This document shows, piece after piece, positions 48,640 through 58,965 of a DNA stretch of 64,000 bases; positions within the stretch are counted from its first letter, which is position 1; each line of letters begins with the position of its first letter. A program made the position numbers and the translations under genes. The stretch comes from Acidobacteriota bacterium. Its GTDB lineage: Bacteria > Acidobacteriota > Terriglobia > Bryobacterales > Bryobacteraceae. The notes under the pieces were generated by a model, which saw nothing but the letters and a program-made list of their open reading frames with translations, was not told where the DNA came from and did not search any database. The stretch covers positions 1 to 64,000 of the forward strand of contig VFZU01000010.1 of NCBI GenBank assembly GCA_016870995.1, read 5' to 3'.

Positions 48640-51600
48640 AAGACGAATCTAGCACCCAACTGCAGCTGGCGTGGCTGGTTCGCCGTGCCGGTGACGAGGC
48701 CAAACAGCTGCGAGTTCGACAAATTGCCGTTGGGAGACGCATAGACCGGGTGGTTCAACATATTGAAGCCTTCAAACCGGAACTCAAGTCGCCGGCCTTC
48801 CCCGAGGAACTTCAAGGGGAATTCACGGAACAGCGAAATGTCAAAGTTCTCCCAGCCATCCGACCGCATACGGAAGCGTCCAGAGTTGCCGAAGGTGAAC
48901 GGAGTCGGCGACTCCACAAGCGAAGTATCGAACCAACGGCCAGTAGTCGGGTTCGACAACTTGGGATTGCCGAGGAAGTTCAACCGCAGGTAGTTGGAGT
49001 TGCCCGTATTCGCCAGGTCACCATTGATCTGCAGGTTATAGGGCTGGCCAGAGCTCAACCGCACAATCCCGTTCATGCGCCAACCACCGATCAGGTAATC
49101 GAGTGCATTGCCGGTCTGGAAAGACTTGCCGCGTCCGAAGGGCAGGTCGTAGACGAAGTTCATCGTCGCCACATGCGTCAGGTCGAAGCCCGACACACTG
49201 CGGTCATTGTTGAACGTATAGGGGTTCTGAACCGAGCAGCCTTCAACGCCATACCAGCCCGAGCAAGCGATGTCGATCGACTTCGAGTAGGTGTAGTTGA
49301 TCATGTACGCAAAACCGTTGCGGAACTTCTTGTCGAGCAGAACCTGCAGCGCGTGATAGTTGCCTCGGCCCCAGCTACGGTCATAGTAGGTCGGCCGGAT
49401 GTAGGGGAACGGAGCACGTTGGCGGAAGTTGCCCGGTCCTGGAGTGGTGGCGACGTTGTAGAAGCCGCCGATATCGAGACGGCGCGATCCGGAACCGACA
49501 TAGTTCACCGTCACGACGGTGTCGTTAGAAATCTGGTGCTGCACACCAAAGTTCCACTGCATCGAGTAAGGGTTGCGGAAGTTCGGGTCCATGTACCATT
49601 GCACCTGCTCGAAAGGCGTAGCCTGAGGCAGTGCTCCCGAGGGGAACGGATTCAATCCGCTGAAGCTTGGCGTCGGCTGTGCCGCTGTCGGGTTGTTGAG
49701 GTTTTCCTGCAGTTGCTCGCCCACACTCGGCCACTGCGCCGAATAGTTCTGAGCGGTCTGCACAACCGCGGCGTAGTTGTCGAAGAAGATACCGAACGAA
49801 GAGCGGATGGCGGTACGTTGGGCGAGCCGGTAGGCGAAGCCAATCCGCGGCTGCCAGTTATCGCTGGTGTTTCGGTATAGTTTCCCGTTCTGGGAAACTT
49901 CGACGTTCGCTGGCAGGCGGCCACCCGGAACGCAGGGCGCGCGGCGGAGTTCCTCGCACGAGCCAGGCTGCTTCTGGATAATGTAGACGCCACGCTGCAT
50001 GTCGTAGCCACCGGTGAAGATATTGTCGTTACCTTCCTGGCCGAGAGCAGGAATGAAGGTCTTGTCGTAGCGCAAACCAAGGTTAACGGTGAGGTTCTGA
50101 TTTACCTTCCACTGATCCTGGACGAAGAATGCCATATGGCCACCGCGGCGAACCGTAGTGGCACGGTTACGATAGCCGGCGGCATCTGGCACATTCAGCA
50201 GGAAGCTGGCCAACTGACTGCCGCTGTTACCAGGGCTGAGCGGATTCGACGTCTGCAGCGGGCGAAAAGTCGCACTCGCGTTGCGGGGCGAGCCGAAGAA
50301 GTCCATGTTGTTCCACTCGCCACCCATCTTGATCTGATGGCTGCCCTTGATTTTCGTGAGCGAAGCCTTGTACTGCCAGACGTCTGAAGGACGATTGAGG
50401 GACAGGGATTCGGCACCTGCAACCCAGCCGTCGATATTGAGCGCTGGCATGAGTGTTTGACCATCGAGGAAGCTGCAGCAGAACAGGTTGTTGTAACCAA
50501 CGTTGCGTGCGAAATCGGCCGGTAGGCTGCGGAAGCGGTTACCGTTGTTGTCTGTATTTACAAGACGGCCAAATTGGGCTTGCAACACGGTGGAGGGGCT
50601 AAAGGTGTGCACCCAGCTCGTGCCGACATTGAAGGCATTGAATTCACGGAAGCTCGCAAGAATCGGACGACCGCCGGACGCCGTCTGGTCGAGCATCGAA
50701 TGGCTAAAGCGGAAGAATACATTGTCCTTCGGGCCAATCACTCGATCCACGCGGAAGCTGTATTCCTCTTGGTTCTGACTGAAGGCAGAGGGGTCCAGCG
50801 CATTGCGGTCTGCGGTGATCGGAGCGCCGCCTGCTGGGAAAGTTGTACGCGCATAAAGCAGAGTGCCGGGGTTGATCCGGCTGGCCGGGATGATATTGCC
50901 GGCGAAGGGATCACGAATGAAGCCCACCCCGTTCGGGTTGGCTCGCGTTGTGGAGGGGTCGTAGATTTGCCGTGTTTCATCGCTCAGGTTGCCTCCAAGG
51001 TTTGCCGCAGTCGGCACGCGGAACAAAGCGTTGTTCGCGCGGCGGAAGCGCCAGCCCTGATAGCTGCCATGGAAGAACGTGTTGTTGCGGCCGTTCAGGA
51101 GTTTCGGGATCAACACCGGCCCGCCCACAGCAAAGCCAAACTGGTTCTGACGGAAGGGAGTAACCGCGGGAAGGAAGGTATTGCGAGCGTCAAATTCGCT
51201 GTTGCGCACATATTCCCAGGCCGAACCGTGCAACTGGTTTGTGCCGCTCATCGTTGCGACGTTCACAACACCGCCAAGCACACCACCAAACTCTGCCTGG
51301 TCGTTGTGGCTTTGAACCTTGAACTCGGCAATAGCGTCGACGATCGGATTAACCGCCGGCGTGGAGAGCATCAGGCCCTGGTTCGTGATGCCGTCCAGCG
51401 TCCAGAAATTGGAGCGGTTGGTCTGCCCGTTAATCGCCGGGAAGATAAAAGCGCCGATACCGGGGTGGGCGAAGCCGGAACCATTGTTCTGCGAAACGCT
51501 GACGGGTGCAACCCCTGGTGTCAAAGAAAGCAGCTGTGTGAAGTTGCGGCCATTCAACGGGAGGTCTACCACCTGTTGTCGCGCCACAACAGCACCGATT

Positions 51601-51992
51601 TCAGATGTGGAAGCCTGAACTTCCGCACCGATGGCCTCAACGTTGATCGACTGGTCCACCGAACCAATCTCCATCACGATATCGATCGTGGCAGTCTGAT
51701 TGACTGCGAGTGTGAACTGGCTCAATTTGTTCGTGCGAAAGCCAGCTTTTGTGACTTCAAGGGTGTACTGTCCAGGAATAATATTCAGAAAAGCGTAGTA
51801 ACCACTTTCATTGCTTGCCGTGCGCGCTTCCACCGACGTCGCGGTGTTGCGAATCACAAGATTCGCACCAGGAATCACGCTCCCGGAAGAATCCCTCAAG
51901 GTTCCGTTGATTGTGGCTGAGGAGGCCTGCGCATATATTGCCGATGCGCTAGCGAAACAGAGCGCAAGTGCGCATACAAGTGTTCGATTCAT
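48636..51992 (-). CDS. TonB-dependent receptor-like outer-membrane protein with carboxypeptidase-regulatory-like N-terminus
   Basis: Signal peptide; INGTLRDSSGSVIPGANLVIRNTATSVEARTASNESGYYAFLNIIPGQYTLEVTKAGF; beta-barrel pattern ending in QLQLGARFVF. Confidence 0.92.
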   Translation of the reverse strand: MNRTLVCALALCFASASAIYAQASSATINGTLRDSSGSVIPGANLVIRNTATSVEARTASNESGYYAFLNIIPGQYTLEVTKAGFRTNKLSQFTLAVNQTATIDIVMEIGSVDQSINVEAIGAEVQASTSEIGAVVARQQVVDLPLNGRNFTQLLSLTPGVAPVSVSQNNGSGFAHPGIGAFIFPAINGQTNRSNFWTLDGITNQGLMLSTPAVNPIVDAIAEFKVQSHNDQAEFGGVLGGVVNVATMSGTNQLHGSAWEYVRNSEFDARNTFLPAVTPFRQNQFGFAVGGPVLIPKLLNGRNNTFFHGSYQGWRFRRANNALFRVPTAANLGGNLSDETRQIYDPSTTRANPNGVGFIRDPFAGNIIPASRINPGTLLYARTTFPAGGAPITADRNALDPSAFSQNQEEYSFRVDRVIGPKDNVFFRFSHSMLDQTASGGRPILASFREFNAFNVGTSWVHTFSPSTVLQAQFGRLVNTDNNGNRFRSLPADFARNVGYNNLFCCSFLDGQTLMPALNIDGWVAGAESLSLNRPSDVWQYKASLTKIKGSHQIKMGGEWNNMDFFGSPRNASATFRPLQTSNPLSPGNSGSQLASFLLNVPDAAGYRNRATTVRRGGHMAFFVQDQWKVNQNLTVNLGLRYDKTFIPALGQEGNDNIFTGGYDMQRGVYIIQKQPGSCEELRRAPCVPGGRLPANVEVSQNGKLYRNTSDNWQPRIGFAYRLAQRTAIRSSFGIFFDNYAAVVQTAQNYSAQWPSVGEQLQENLNNPTAAQPTPSFSGLNPFPSGALPQATPFEQVQWYMDPNFRNPYSMQWNFGVQHQISNDTVVTVNYVGSGSRRLDIGGFYNVATTPGPGNFRQRAPFPYIRPTYYDRSWGRGNYHALQVLLDKKFRNGFAYMINYTYSKSIDIACSGWYGVEGCSVQNPYTFNNDRSVSGFDLTHVATMNFVYDLPFGRGKSFQTGNALDYLIGGWRMNGIVRLSSGQPYNLQINGDLANTGNSNYLRLNFLGNPKLSNPTTGRWFDTSLVESPTPFTFGNSGRFRMRSDGWENFDISLFREFPLKFLGEGRRLEFRFEGFNMLNHPVYASPNGNLSNSQLFGLVTGTANQPRQLQLGARFVF

Positions 51993-52066
51993 AAAAACTT
52001 GACTCCTTCTGAATTCCGAATTGGCGAAATTATATCCCAAGCAAATATCGACTTCAAGGATAGAAT

Positions 52067-53425
52067 TTGAAATACTCTCTCTGGGTCATTGGCATGGAAT
52101 CGTTACTCTTTGCCCTGTATCTACTGGGTTATGACGCCATCACGGATCTGAAGTCGATCCGAGATTCGGCAGATGCGCTAACTCGCCGAAGTCGTGTAAA
52201 CGAGTTCTTGAAGCGGTATCCGGAATCAGAACACCGGGCTGCTGTGTATGAAGCGGGAGCGCTCGCCTGCTTTGAATTGAGCGACACGGCAACGGGGCTC
52301 TACATGGCGCGCCAGTCGCTGGAAGTCTATCCGGAGAACCCTCTACTCACGAGTACGATGGCTGCTGTCTTGCGAAATCGAGGCGACGAGAAAGGGGCTC
52401 GCGAGTATGCGTCGCTGGCGCGGCGATACCTCAACTTGTTCCGTCCCAAGCATTGGGAAGCTCTACGGCCCAGCATGGAGGCAACGATTGAGAAGATCCT
52501 TGGGCCCGCCCCACCCCGGCAAACCCCAGTCGCCGGGCAGTATGCCGGAACCGCATCATGCCGGGGTTGCCATAAGCTGGAGTTCGATGCGTGGGGGCAA
52601 ACGGGCATGGCGAAGATGTTTCGCCCTGAGAACTCAGCCAAGCGGGAATACGTTGAGATCGGATTACGCCGCTATCCCGTGGATGCGCGGATCGGTTCCA
52701 AGTGGCAGGAGGCTTACGCGACGAAAGCCCCCGATGGAAAGCTTCACGTACTGCCTCTGCAATTCAATAAGTTGCTCGGCAAATGGGTGAATTACTGGCG
52801 CATGATCGACCCGCCGCACTTGGACCGCGGCGACCCGAATCTGTTCCATCAATTCCGCGAGGTGACGGAGTATCAGACAAATTGTGCGCCTTGCCATACC
52901 AGCCAGTGGGGACCTAAGGAATCGAAAGAGCCGGGGATCAATTGCGAAATGTGTCATGGGCCGGGCCTGGAGCATAGCCGCGGCAAACCGCTGCGAAAGC
53001 TGAGCGCGGAAGAATCGGTGGCAGTCTGCGCCCAGTGTCATGCGCAATCGGCGATAAGAACGATCCGTGCGGAGTTTCCCCCGCGCTATGAGCGCCGCCC
53101 GTACACAGACTTCGCACAGAACACATTTCATCCTAACGGCCGCTTCAAAGAGACGACTTTTCTCGTGGAAGCCTTTGAACGCAGCGCATGTTACCGAAAG
53201 GGAAATGCAACTTGCGCCTCCTGCCATGACCCGCACCCTAAGAACGGCAAGGTAAATCAGAAGGGACTGAAGTACGCCATCGACGATGACGCGATGTGCA
53301 CACAGTGCCACAAACAGAAGCACGATGAAAGCGCGCGCTGTGTGGAATGCCACATGCCGAAGACCATGAACGCCCTGCTGTTTGTCGCGAGAACGCACCA
53401 GATCGAGAAGCGGCCCTTGAAGTAA
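52067..53425 (+). CDS. Multiheme cytochrome c (7 CxxCH) with N-terminal TPR-like region
   Basis: CRGCH, CAPCH, CEMCH, CAQCH, CASCH, CTQCH, CVECH; TTG start. Confidence 0.9.
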   Translation: MKYSLWVIGMESLLFALYLLGYDAITDLKSIRDSADALTRRSRVNEFLKRYPESEHRAAVYEAGALACFELSDTATGLYMARQSLEVYPENPLLTSTMAAVLRNRGDEKGAREYASLARRYLNLFRPKHWEALRPSMEATIEKILGPAPPRQTPVAGQYAGTASCRGCHKLEFDAWGQTGMAKMFRPENSAKREYVEIGLRRYPVDARIGSKWQEAYATKAPDGKLHVLPLQFNKLLGKWVNYWRMIDPPHLDRGDPNLFHQFREVTEYQTNCAPCHTSQWGPKESKEPGINCEMCHGPGLEHSRGKPLRKLSAEESVAVCAQCHAQSAIRTIRAEFPPRYERRPYTDFAQNTFHPNGRFKETTFLVEAFERSACYRKGNATCASCHDPHPKNGKVNQKGLKYAIDDDAMCTQCHKQKHDESARCVECHMPKTMNALLFVARTHQIEKRPLK

Positions 53426-53452
53426 AAACAACAATGTGATAATTACTGCTTC

Positions 53453-55795
53453 ATGATTGCTGGGTTAATAGTGGCAACGCTGCTGTTCGGGCAGGACGCG
53501 CAAGAGATTCTCTCGCGAAACTGCCTCGCTTGCCACGGTGCAGCGCGGATGGGCAATGTGGATCTGCGAACGCTGAAGAGCGGCGATCCCCTCCTGAGCA
53601 AAGTGGCACACATGGTTACCAGCAAGGCCATGCCGCCCGGCAAGAAGGGTTTAAGCGAGTCAGAGATCAGCACGATCTCCGCATGGGTCAAGGCAGGCGC
53701 ACCAGGACTCGACAAGCCGCTCGAAGTCAAAAGCAACTGGTGGTCGTTTCAACCGTTAAAGCGGCCAGCTTTGCCGGTTGGTGTTGGAAACCCGGTTGAT
53801 CTGTTTGTGCGAGAGAAGTGGAAACAGGCCGGGCTGAAGCCCGTGCGCCCCGCGACAAAGCGCGAGTTGTTGCGCAGGGTGAGCTTCGCGCTCTCGGGCT
53901 TACCACCGACGGAAAAAGAGCTGGCCGAGTTCGAGCAGGACCGCCGGCCGGACGCATACGCAAGGCAGGTGGACCGCTTGCTGGCAAGCCCACAATACGG
54001 AGAACGATGGGGAAGGCATTGGCTCGATGTCGTGCGGTATGCGGACACGGGAGGATTTGAGACAGACATCTACTTCCCCAATGCGTGGCGCTATCGGGAT
54101 TATGTGATCCGGAGCCTGAATCAGGACAAATCCTACAAGCAGTTTGTGCAAGAGCAAATTGCGGGCGACGAACTGTTCCCGACGGACCTCGATCTCGATG
54201 GCGGATTCCAGATTGCGCCCCAAAAACTTTCAAGACTGGACGCAAGCATTGCAACAGGGCTATACACGATTGGCCCCGTCTACCATGAGGCTGCCCTGTT
54301 TGGCGGGCAGGTGCGCTACGAGTGGCTCACCGATGCGGTCGACACAACGGGGGAAGCGTTTCTGGGTTTAACGCTCGGCTGCTCCCGCTGCCACAACCAT
54401 AAATTTGATCCGCTCACGCAAAAGGACTATCACGCGATGATGGCCGTGTTTGCGGCAAGCGAGGAAAAAGAGATCCCGGTGGTAAGCCGGTTTGCCACGT
54501 TCGGATTCAAGTCGGGGTATCCGAGCTGGATCCGGGTGGAGGAGTTGAAGGGCGCCATACAAAGGATTGACCAGGGGGCGAGGAAGCGGGTTGTCGATTC
54601 GATGCGCAAGCGATTCAGCGCCCAGGAGCTGGCCGCCTATGACACGCCGGTGGAGAAGCGAACACTGGAACAGCGCAACACCGCAGCCCGCGTGGAGGCG
54701 GCGATGACGCAGGCGGGGCTGCAGGAAAACGCAGAAGGCAAGCAAGCCGACATTCCGCTGACCGAAGCGGAGAGCAAAGAGCGAGAACGCCTGGTTGTGG
54801 AACTGGGCCGGGCGACGCTCAAGGCGAACCCCGTGCCGCAAACAGCAACCGTCTTGGGAGCCGCGCCTGTCACGCCGAAGGTGTACCTGACGCACCGCGG
54901 AGACTGGCGCAGCAAGGGCGAAGAAGTCGGCCCTGGCGTACCTGCTGTGCTGTCAAGGGGAGTCCAGATGGATGCGGCCAGCGCGAGGCGCTCGGCCTTG
55001 GCCAAGTGGATCGGCAGCGAAGAGAATCCGCTCACGGCGCGCGTGATGGTGAACCGCGTCTGGCACTGGCACTTCGGCAAGGGAATCGTCGCGAGTCCAA
55101 ACGACTTCGGCCGGCAGGGCGAAGAACCGACGCACCCGCAACTGCTGGACTGGCTGGCGGCCGAGTTTATGGAATCGGGCTGGAGCCTGAAGAAACTGCA
55201 CCGCACGATTCTGCTGTCTGAGACCTACCAGTTGAGCAGCGAAGCGAACGAAGCCAATTTGAAGATCGACGCCAACAACCGCTACTTGTGGCGGATGAAC
55301 CGGCAGCGGCTAGATGCCGAAACATTACGGGACGCCGTACTCGCCGTGAGTGGGGAGCTGAACTTGAAAATGGGCGGTCGGCCGGTGGTATCGAAACTGA
55401 GCCCGGAAGAGTACACGGTGATGTGGGCGCGCAACCAGTGGCCCGAGTCGCTCGATGAACGCGAGCAGGCTCGGCGAAGCGTTTACCTCTATGTGAAACG
55501 CACCTTTCCCCTGCCCATGTTCACAACCTTCGATGCGCCTGACACATCCCAAAGTTGCTCACGGCGGGAGAATACAACCGTCGCGCCGCAGGCATTGACG
55601 CTTATGAACGGCGAGTTCATGGTGCGTGAAGCGAACAAGTTGGCGGCCAAGGCCGGAGACGCAGAAGGGTTGTGGCGGAGGGTCTTCGGTCGCGCGCCCA
55701 CGGCAGCGGAGCGGGAGCAGGCGGGGCGCCTGAAGGACCTCGAACAGATGGCGCTGGTATTGCTAAACACGAACGAGTTTCTCTATGTGGACTGA
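53453..55795 (+). CDS. PSD1/DUF1549-DUF1553 domain protein with N-terminal cytochrome c motif
   Basis: CLACHG; SNWWSFQPLKRPALP; YGERWGRHWLDVVRYADTGG; NRVWHWHFGKGIVASPNDFGRQGEEPTHPQLLDWLA. Confidence 0.93.
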   Translation: MIAGLIVATLLFGQDAQEILSRNCLACHGAARMGNVDLRTLKSGDPLLSKVAHMVTSKAMPPGKKGLSESEISTISAWVKAGAPGLDKPLEVKSNWWSFQPLKRPALPVGVGNPVDLFVREKWKQAGLKPVRPATKRELLRRVSFALSGLPPTEKELAEFEQDRRPDAYARQVDRLLASPQYGERWGRHWLDVVRYADTGGFETDIYFPNAWRYRDYVIRSLNQDKSYKQFVQEQIAGDELFPTDLDLDGGFQIAPQKLSRLDASIATGLYTIGPVYHEAALFGGQVRYEWLTDAVDTTGEAFLGLTLGCSRCHNHKFDPLTQKDYHAMMAVFAASEEKEIPVVSRFATFGFKSGYPSWIRVEELKGAIQRIDQGARKRVVDSMRKRFSAQELAAYDTPVEKRTLEQRNTAARVEAAMTQAGLQENAEGKQADIPLTEAESKERERLVVELGRATLKANPVPQTATVLGAAPVTPKVYLTHRGDWRSKGEEVGPGVPAVLSRGVQMDAASARRSALAKWIGSEENPLTARVMVNRVWHWHFGKGIVASPNDFGRQGEEPTHPQLLDWLAAEFMESGWSLKKLHRTILLSETYQLSSEANEANLKIDANNRYLWRMNRQRLDAETLRDAVLAVSGELNLKMGGRPVVSKLSPEEYTVMWARNQWPESLDEREQARRSVYLYVKRTFPLPMFTTFDAPDTSQSCSRRENTTVAPQALTLMNGEFMVREANKLAAKAGDAEGLWRRVFGRAPTAAEREQAGRLKDLEQMALVLLNTNEFLYVD

Positions 55796-55808
55796 TTGCC
55801 CGAAATCG

Positions 55809-57221
55809 ATGGCGGCGCACTCGCGCCGGGACTTTCTGACGCGAAGTGCGCTGGGCTTCGGTGCGCTGGCGGCGAACGCTATGGCAAACCCCTATGCCAG
55901 GCGCAGCCCTCACTTTGCGGCCAAAGGCAAGAGCGTGATCTTCCTGTTCATGCATGGAGGGCCAAGCCACTTGGACACGTTTGACCCAAAGCCGGAACTG
56001 CAGCGGCTCGACGGGCAACCGATCCCGAAGAGCTTTGGCAAGGTCGACTTCCAGTTCTCGAATATGGAAAAGACGCCGCTCATGGGCTCACCGCGCAAGT
56101 TCAAGAAGCGAGGGCAGTCAGGGCTCGAGATCTCAGACCTGTTTGAGCATACGGCGGCGCACGCCGATGACCTATCGGTGATCCGGTCCTGCCATCATGA
56201 CGGCTTCACCCACGTGACGGGGCAAACATGGATGAACACCGGTTGGGGGCGTGTGGGGCGGCCGAGCGTGGGCTCGTGGGTCGTATACGGACTCGGGAAC
56301 GAAAGTGAGAATCTACCTGCTTATGTGGTGATGCTCGACGGAGGTATCAAGGCGGGTGCCCCCGCTTATGGAGCTGGATTTCTACCAGCGGCCTATCAGG
56401 GAACAGTGCTGCGCAGCGAAGGGCCACCAATCCTGAACATCAAACGGCCGGAGGGAATCTCGGGCAAAGAGCAGGAAACCATGCTGTCGGTATTGCGCGA
56501 CATGAATGAAGCGCACCGGGCTCCGCGGGCCGACGATACAGAACTGGCGGCAAGGATGGCGAGCTATGAGTTGGCGTTCAAGATGCAGATGTCAGTACCC
56601 GAGGTAACGGCTCTCGAACGCGAGACTGAGGCAACCAAAAAACTCTACGGCCTCGACGACCCGATGACGGCGGAGTTCGGTACGCAGTGCCTGATGGCGC
56701 GCCGCATGGTGGAGAAGGGCGTGCGCTTTGTGCAACTGTATTCTGGCGGAAAGAAGGGTGCCGAGGTGGGCTGGGATGGACACAACGAGTGTGACCAGAA
56801 CCACGAGTTTATGGCCCGCAAGGTGGACAAACCGATTGCCGGGTTGCTGGCAGACCTGAAGTCGCGCGGCCTGCTTGAGAGCACTGTCGTGTTCTGGGGC
56901 GGAGATTTTGGCAGAACGCCATTTACCGATGGCGCCGAGGGCGGCAGCGGCAACCGCAACGGGCGCGACCACAACCCTTATGGCTTCACGGTATGGCTGG
57001 CGGGCGGAGGTGTGAAGGGCGGTCAGGTCATCGGCTCCACGGATGAGATCGGCCTCAAGGCGCAGGAGGACAAGGTGGACATGCATGACCTGCATGCCGG
57101 GCTCTTGGGGCTGCTGGGGCTCGACCACAAGAAGCTGACCTATCCTTTCCAGGGCAGAGAATTCCGGCTGACGGATGTCGGGGGAGAAGGCAATCTGCTA
57201 AAACGATTGAGGAATGGATAA
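55809..57221 (+). CDS. DUF1501 family protein, Tat signal
   Basis: SRRDFLTRSALGFGALAANAMA; FLFMHGGPSHLDTFDPKPEL; WGGDFGRTPF. Confidence 0.93.
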   Translation: MAAHSRRDFLTRSALGFGALAANAMANPYARRSPHFAAKGKSVIFLFMHGGPSHLDTFDPKPELQRLDGQPIPKSFGKVDFQFSNMEKTPLMGSPRKFKKRGQSGLEISDLFEHTAAHADDLSVIRSCHHDGFTHVTGQTWMNTGWGRVGRPSVGSWVVYGLGNESENLPAYVVMLDGGIKAGAPAYGAGFLPAAYQGTVLRSEGPPILNIKRPEGISGKEQETMLSVLRDMNEAHRAPRADDTELAARMASYELAFKMQMSVPEVTALERETEATKKLYGLDDPMTAEFGTQCLMARRMVEKGVRFVQLYSGGKKGAEVGWDGHNECDQNHEFMARKVDKPIAGLLADLKSRGLLESTVVFWGGDFGRTPFTDGAEGGSGNRNGRDHNPYGFTVWLAGGGVKGGQVIGSTDEIGLKAQEDKVDMHDLHAGLLGLLGLDHKKLTYPFQGREFRLTDVGGEGNLLKRLRNG

Positions 57222-58962
57222 AACATCCAGGCGGAGTTGGTTGAGCCTGTTGGGCGCGTCATGGGCGGCGAAGGCGCAAGGCGTATCGTCACGCGTGGCG
57301 CGGCCGCAGCAACGCGGGAAGCCTTCCGGATTGCCGTTTCACTCAAAGCTGACCGATATCGCCAAACAGGCGGGTTTGCTCGAGCGTTGCACCTATGGTG
57401 GAGAAACCGCCAAGCAGTATCTGCTCGAGACGATCGGTTGTGGCGTAGCGTTTGTTGACTACGACAACGACGGATGGCTGGATATTTTCCTGCTCAACGG
57501 CACTCTGCTCGAAGGATCGAACGCGACAAACCGCTTGTACCGCAACAACCGGGATGGCACCTTCACAGACGTCACCAAAGCCTCGGGGCTGGAGCGAACC
57601 GGGTGGGCTTCGGCGGTCTGCGCCGGAGATTACAACAACGACGGATGGACGGACCTGTTTGTGACCTACTGGGGTCAGAACGTGCTGTACCGCAACAATG
57701 GCAACGGAACCTTCAGCGATGTCACCAAGCAGGCGGGCCTGATCGAGGCAAAGCGGCGCTGGGGTGCAGGCTGTACATTTGTTGACTATGACCGTGACGG
57801 GCATCTCGATCTTTTTGTCTCGAACTACGTCGACTTCGACCCGGAGAAGGTGCCAAAACCAGGGCAAAACTCTTTCTGCAACTGGAAGGGAGTACCGGTA
57901 AATTGCGGTCCGCGGGGGCTGACCCCCGGCTACCATTCGCTCTACCGGAATCGAGGTGATGGAACGTTTGAAGACGTGAGCGCAAAGTCTGGTGTGGCGA
58001 AGGCGCGTGGCAGCTATGGGATGACGGCGGTGGCGGCGGACTTCGACAACGACGGCTGGCCGGACATCTACGTCGCTTGCGACTCAACGTCGAGCTTTCT
58101 GTTCCGCAACAAGCATGACGGTACGTTTGAAGAGGTGGGGCTTGAGCGCGGCGTGGCCGTGAATGAAGACGGGATGGAGCAGGCGGGCATGGGAGTGGGC
58201 GTCGGAGACTTTGACCTCGACGGGAACCTCGATATCTTCAAGACGCACTTTGCGGACGATTCGAACATTCTGTACCGCAATGACGGCAAGGCGAACTTCG
58301 AGGACGTGACGACACGCAGCGGAGTTGGCGTCGAGACCCGCTATGTGAGTTGGGGCGCGGGCATTGTGGACCTCGACAACGACGGGCAACTAGATCTGTT
58401 TTTCGTGACTGGCAATGTCTACCCGGAGATTGAAGCGAAGCTGCCCGCCTACCCGTTCAAGACCCCGCGCGCAGTGTTTCGCAATCTGGGAGGCGGCAAG
58501 TTCGAAGAGTTGTTGGATCAGGCCGGGCTAGGAGTGAGCGAGGCGCACTCAAGCCGCGGCTGTGCGTTCGGGGACTTCGATAACGATGGCGACATAGATG
58601 TCGTGGTAGTGAATCTCCATGAGCCGCCAAGCCTTTTGCGCAACGATGTCACCAGCAACGGGAACTGGTTGAAGGTCAAGCTCGAAGGAGTGAAATCGAA
58701 CCGCAGCGCGATTGGGGCCCGAGTGACGTTGCTCTATGGAGGAAAGAAACAGGCACAGGAGGTGATGAGCCAGGGGAGTTTTTATTCCGTCAATGACTTC
58801 CGGCTGCACTTTGGTCTCGGGGCGGTGGACATCGTCGACATAGAGGTGCGTTGGCCCAACGGCGGGCTTGCCCGGTTTCCCAAGGTAGCGGCGGGACAAC
58901 TGATCGAGATCAAAGAGGGTGCGGGAATCGTAAAGGCGACGCCTTGGAAGAAGAAGGGCTAA
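57214..58962 (+). CDS. CRTAC1 family protein (VCBS/FG-GAP repeats plus ASPIC/UnbV)
   Basis: Repeated FVDYDNDGWLDIFLLNG, NRLYRNNRDGTFTDVT; C-terminal SNRSAIGARVTLLYGGKKQAQEV...HFGLG. Confidence 0.94.
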   Translation: MDKTSRRSWLSLLGASWAAKAQGVSSRVARPQQRGKPSGLPFHSKLTDIAKQAGLLERCTYGGETAKQYLLETIGCGVAFVDYDNDGWLDIFLLNGTLLEGSNATNRLYRNNRDGTFTDVTKASGLERTGWASAVCAGDYNNDGWTDLFVTYWGQNVLYRNNGNGTFSDVTKQAGLIEAKRRWGAGCTFVDYDRDGHLDLFVSNYVDFDPEKVPKPGQNSFCNWKGVPVNCGPRGLTPGYHSLYRNRGDGTFEDVSAKSGVAKARGSYGMTAVAADFDNDGWPDIYVACDSTSSFLFRNKHDGTFEEVGLERGVAVNEDGMEQAGMGVGVGDFDLDGNLDIFKTHFADDSNILYRNDGKANFEDVTTRSGVGVETRYVSWGAGIVDLDNDGQLDLFFVTGNVYPEIEAKLPAYPFKTPRAVFRNLGGGKFEELLDQAGLGVSEAHSSRGCAFGDFDNDGDIDVVVVNLHEPPSLLRNDVTSNGNWLKVKLEGVKSNRSAIGARVTLLYGGKKQAQEVMSQGSFYSVNDFRLHFGLGAVDIVDIEVRWPNGGLARFPKVAAGQLIEIKEGAGIVKATPWKKKG

Positions 58963-58965
58963 GCG

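Noticed and set aside
47847-49880. 677-aa plus-strand ORF antisense to the TPR/receptor genes
   Set aside because: Low-complexity, Arg/Pro/His-rich translation mirrors the codon bias of the clearly coding minus strand; spurious.
50574-51920. 448-aa plus-strand ORF antisense to the TonB-type receptor
   Set aside because: Antisense artefact with no domain signature.
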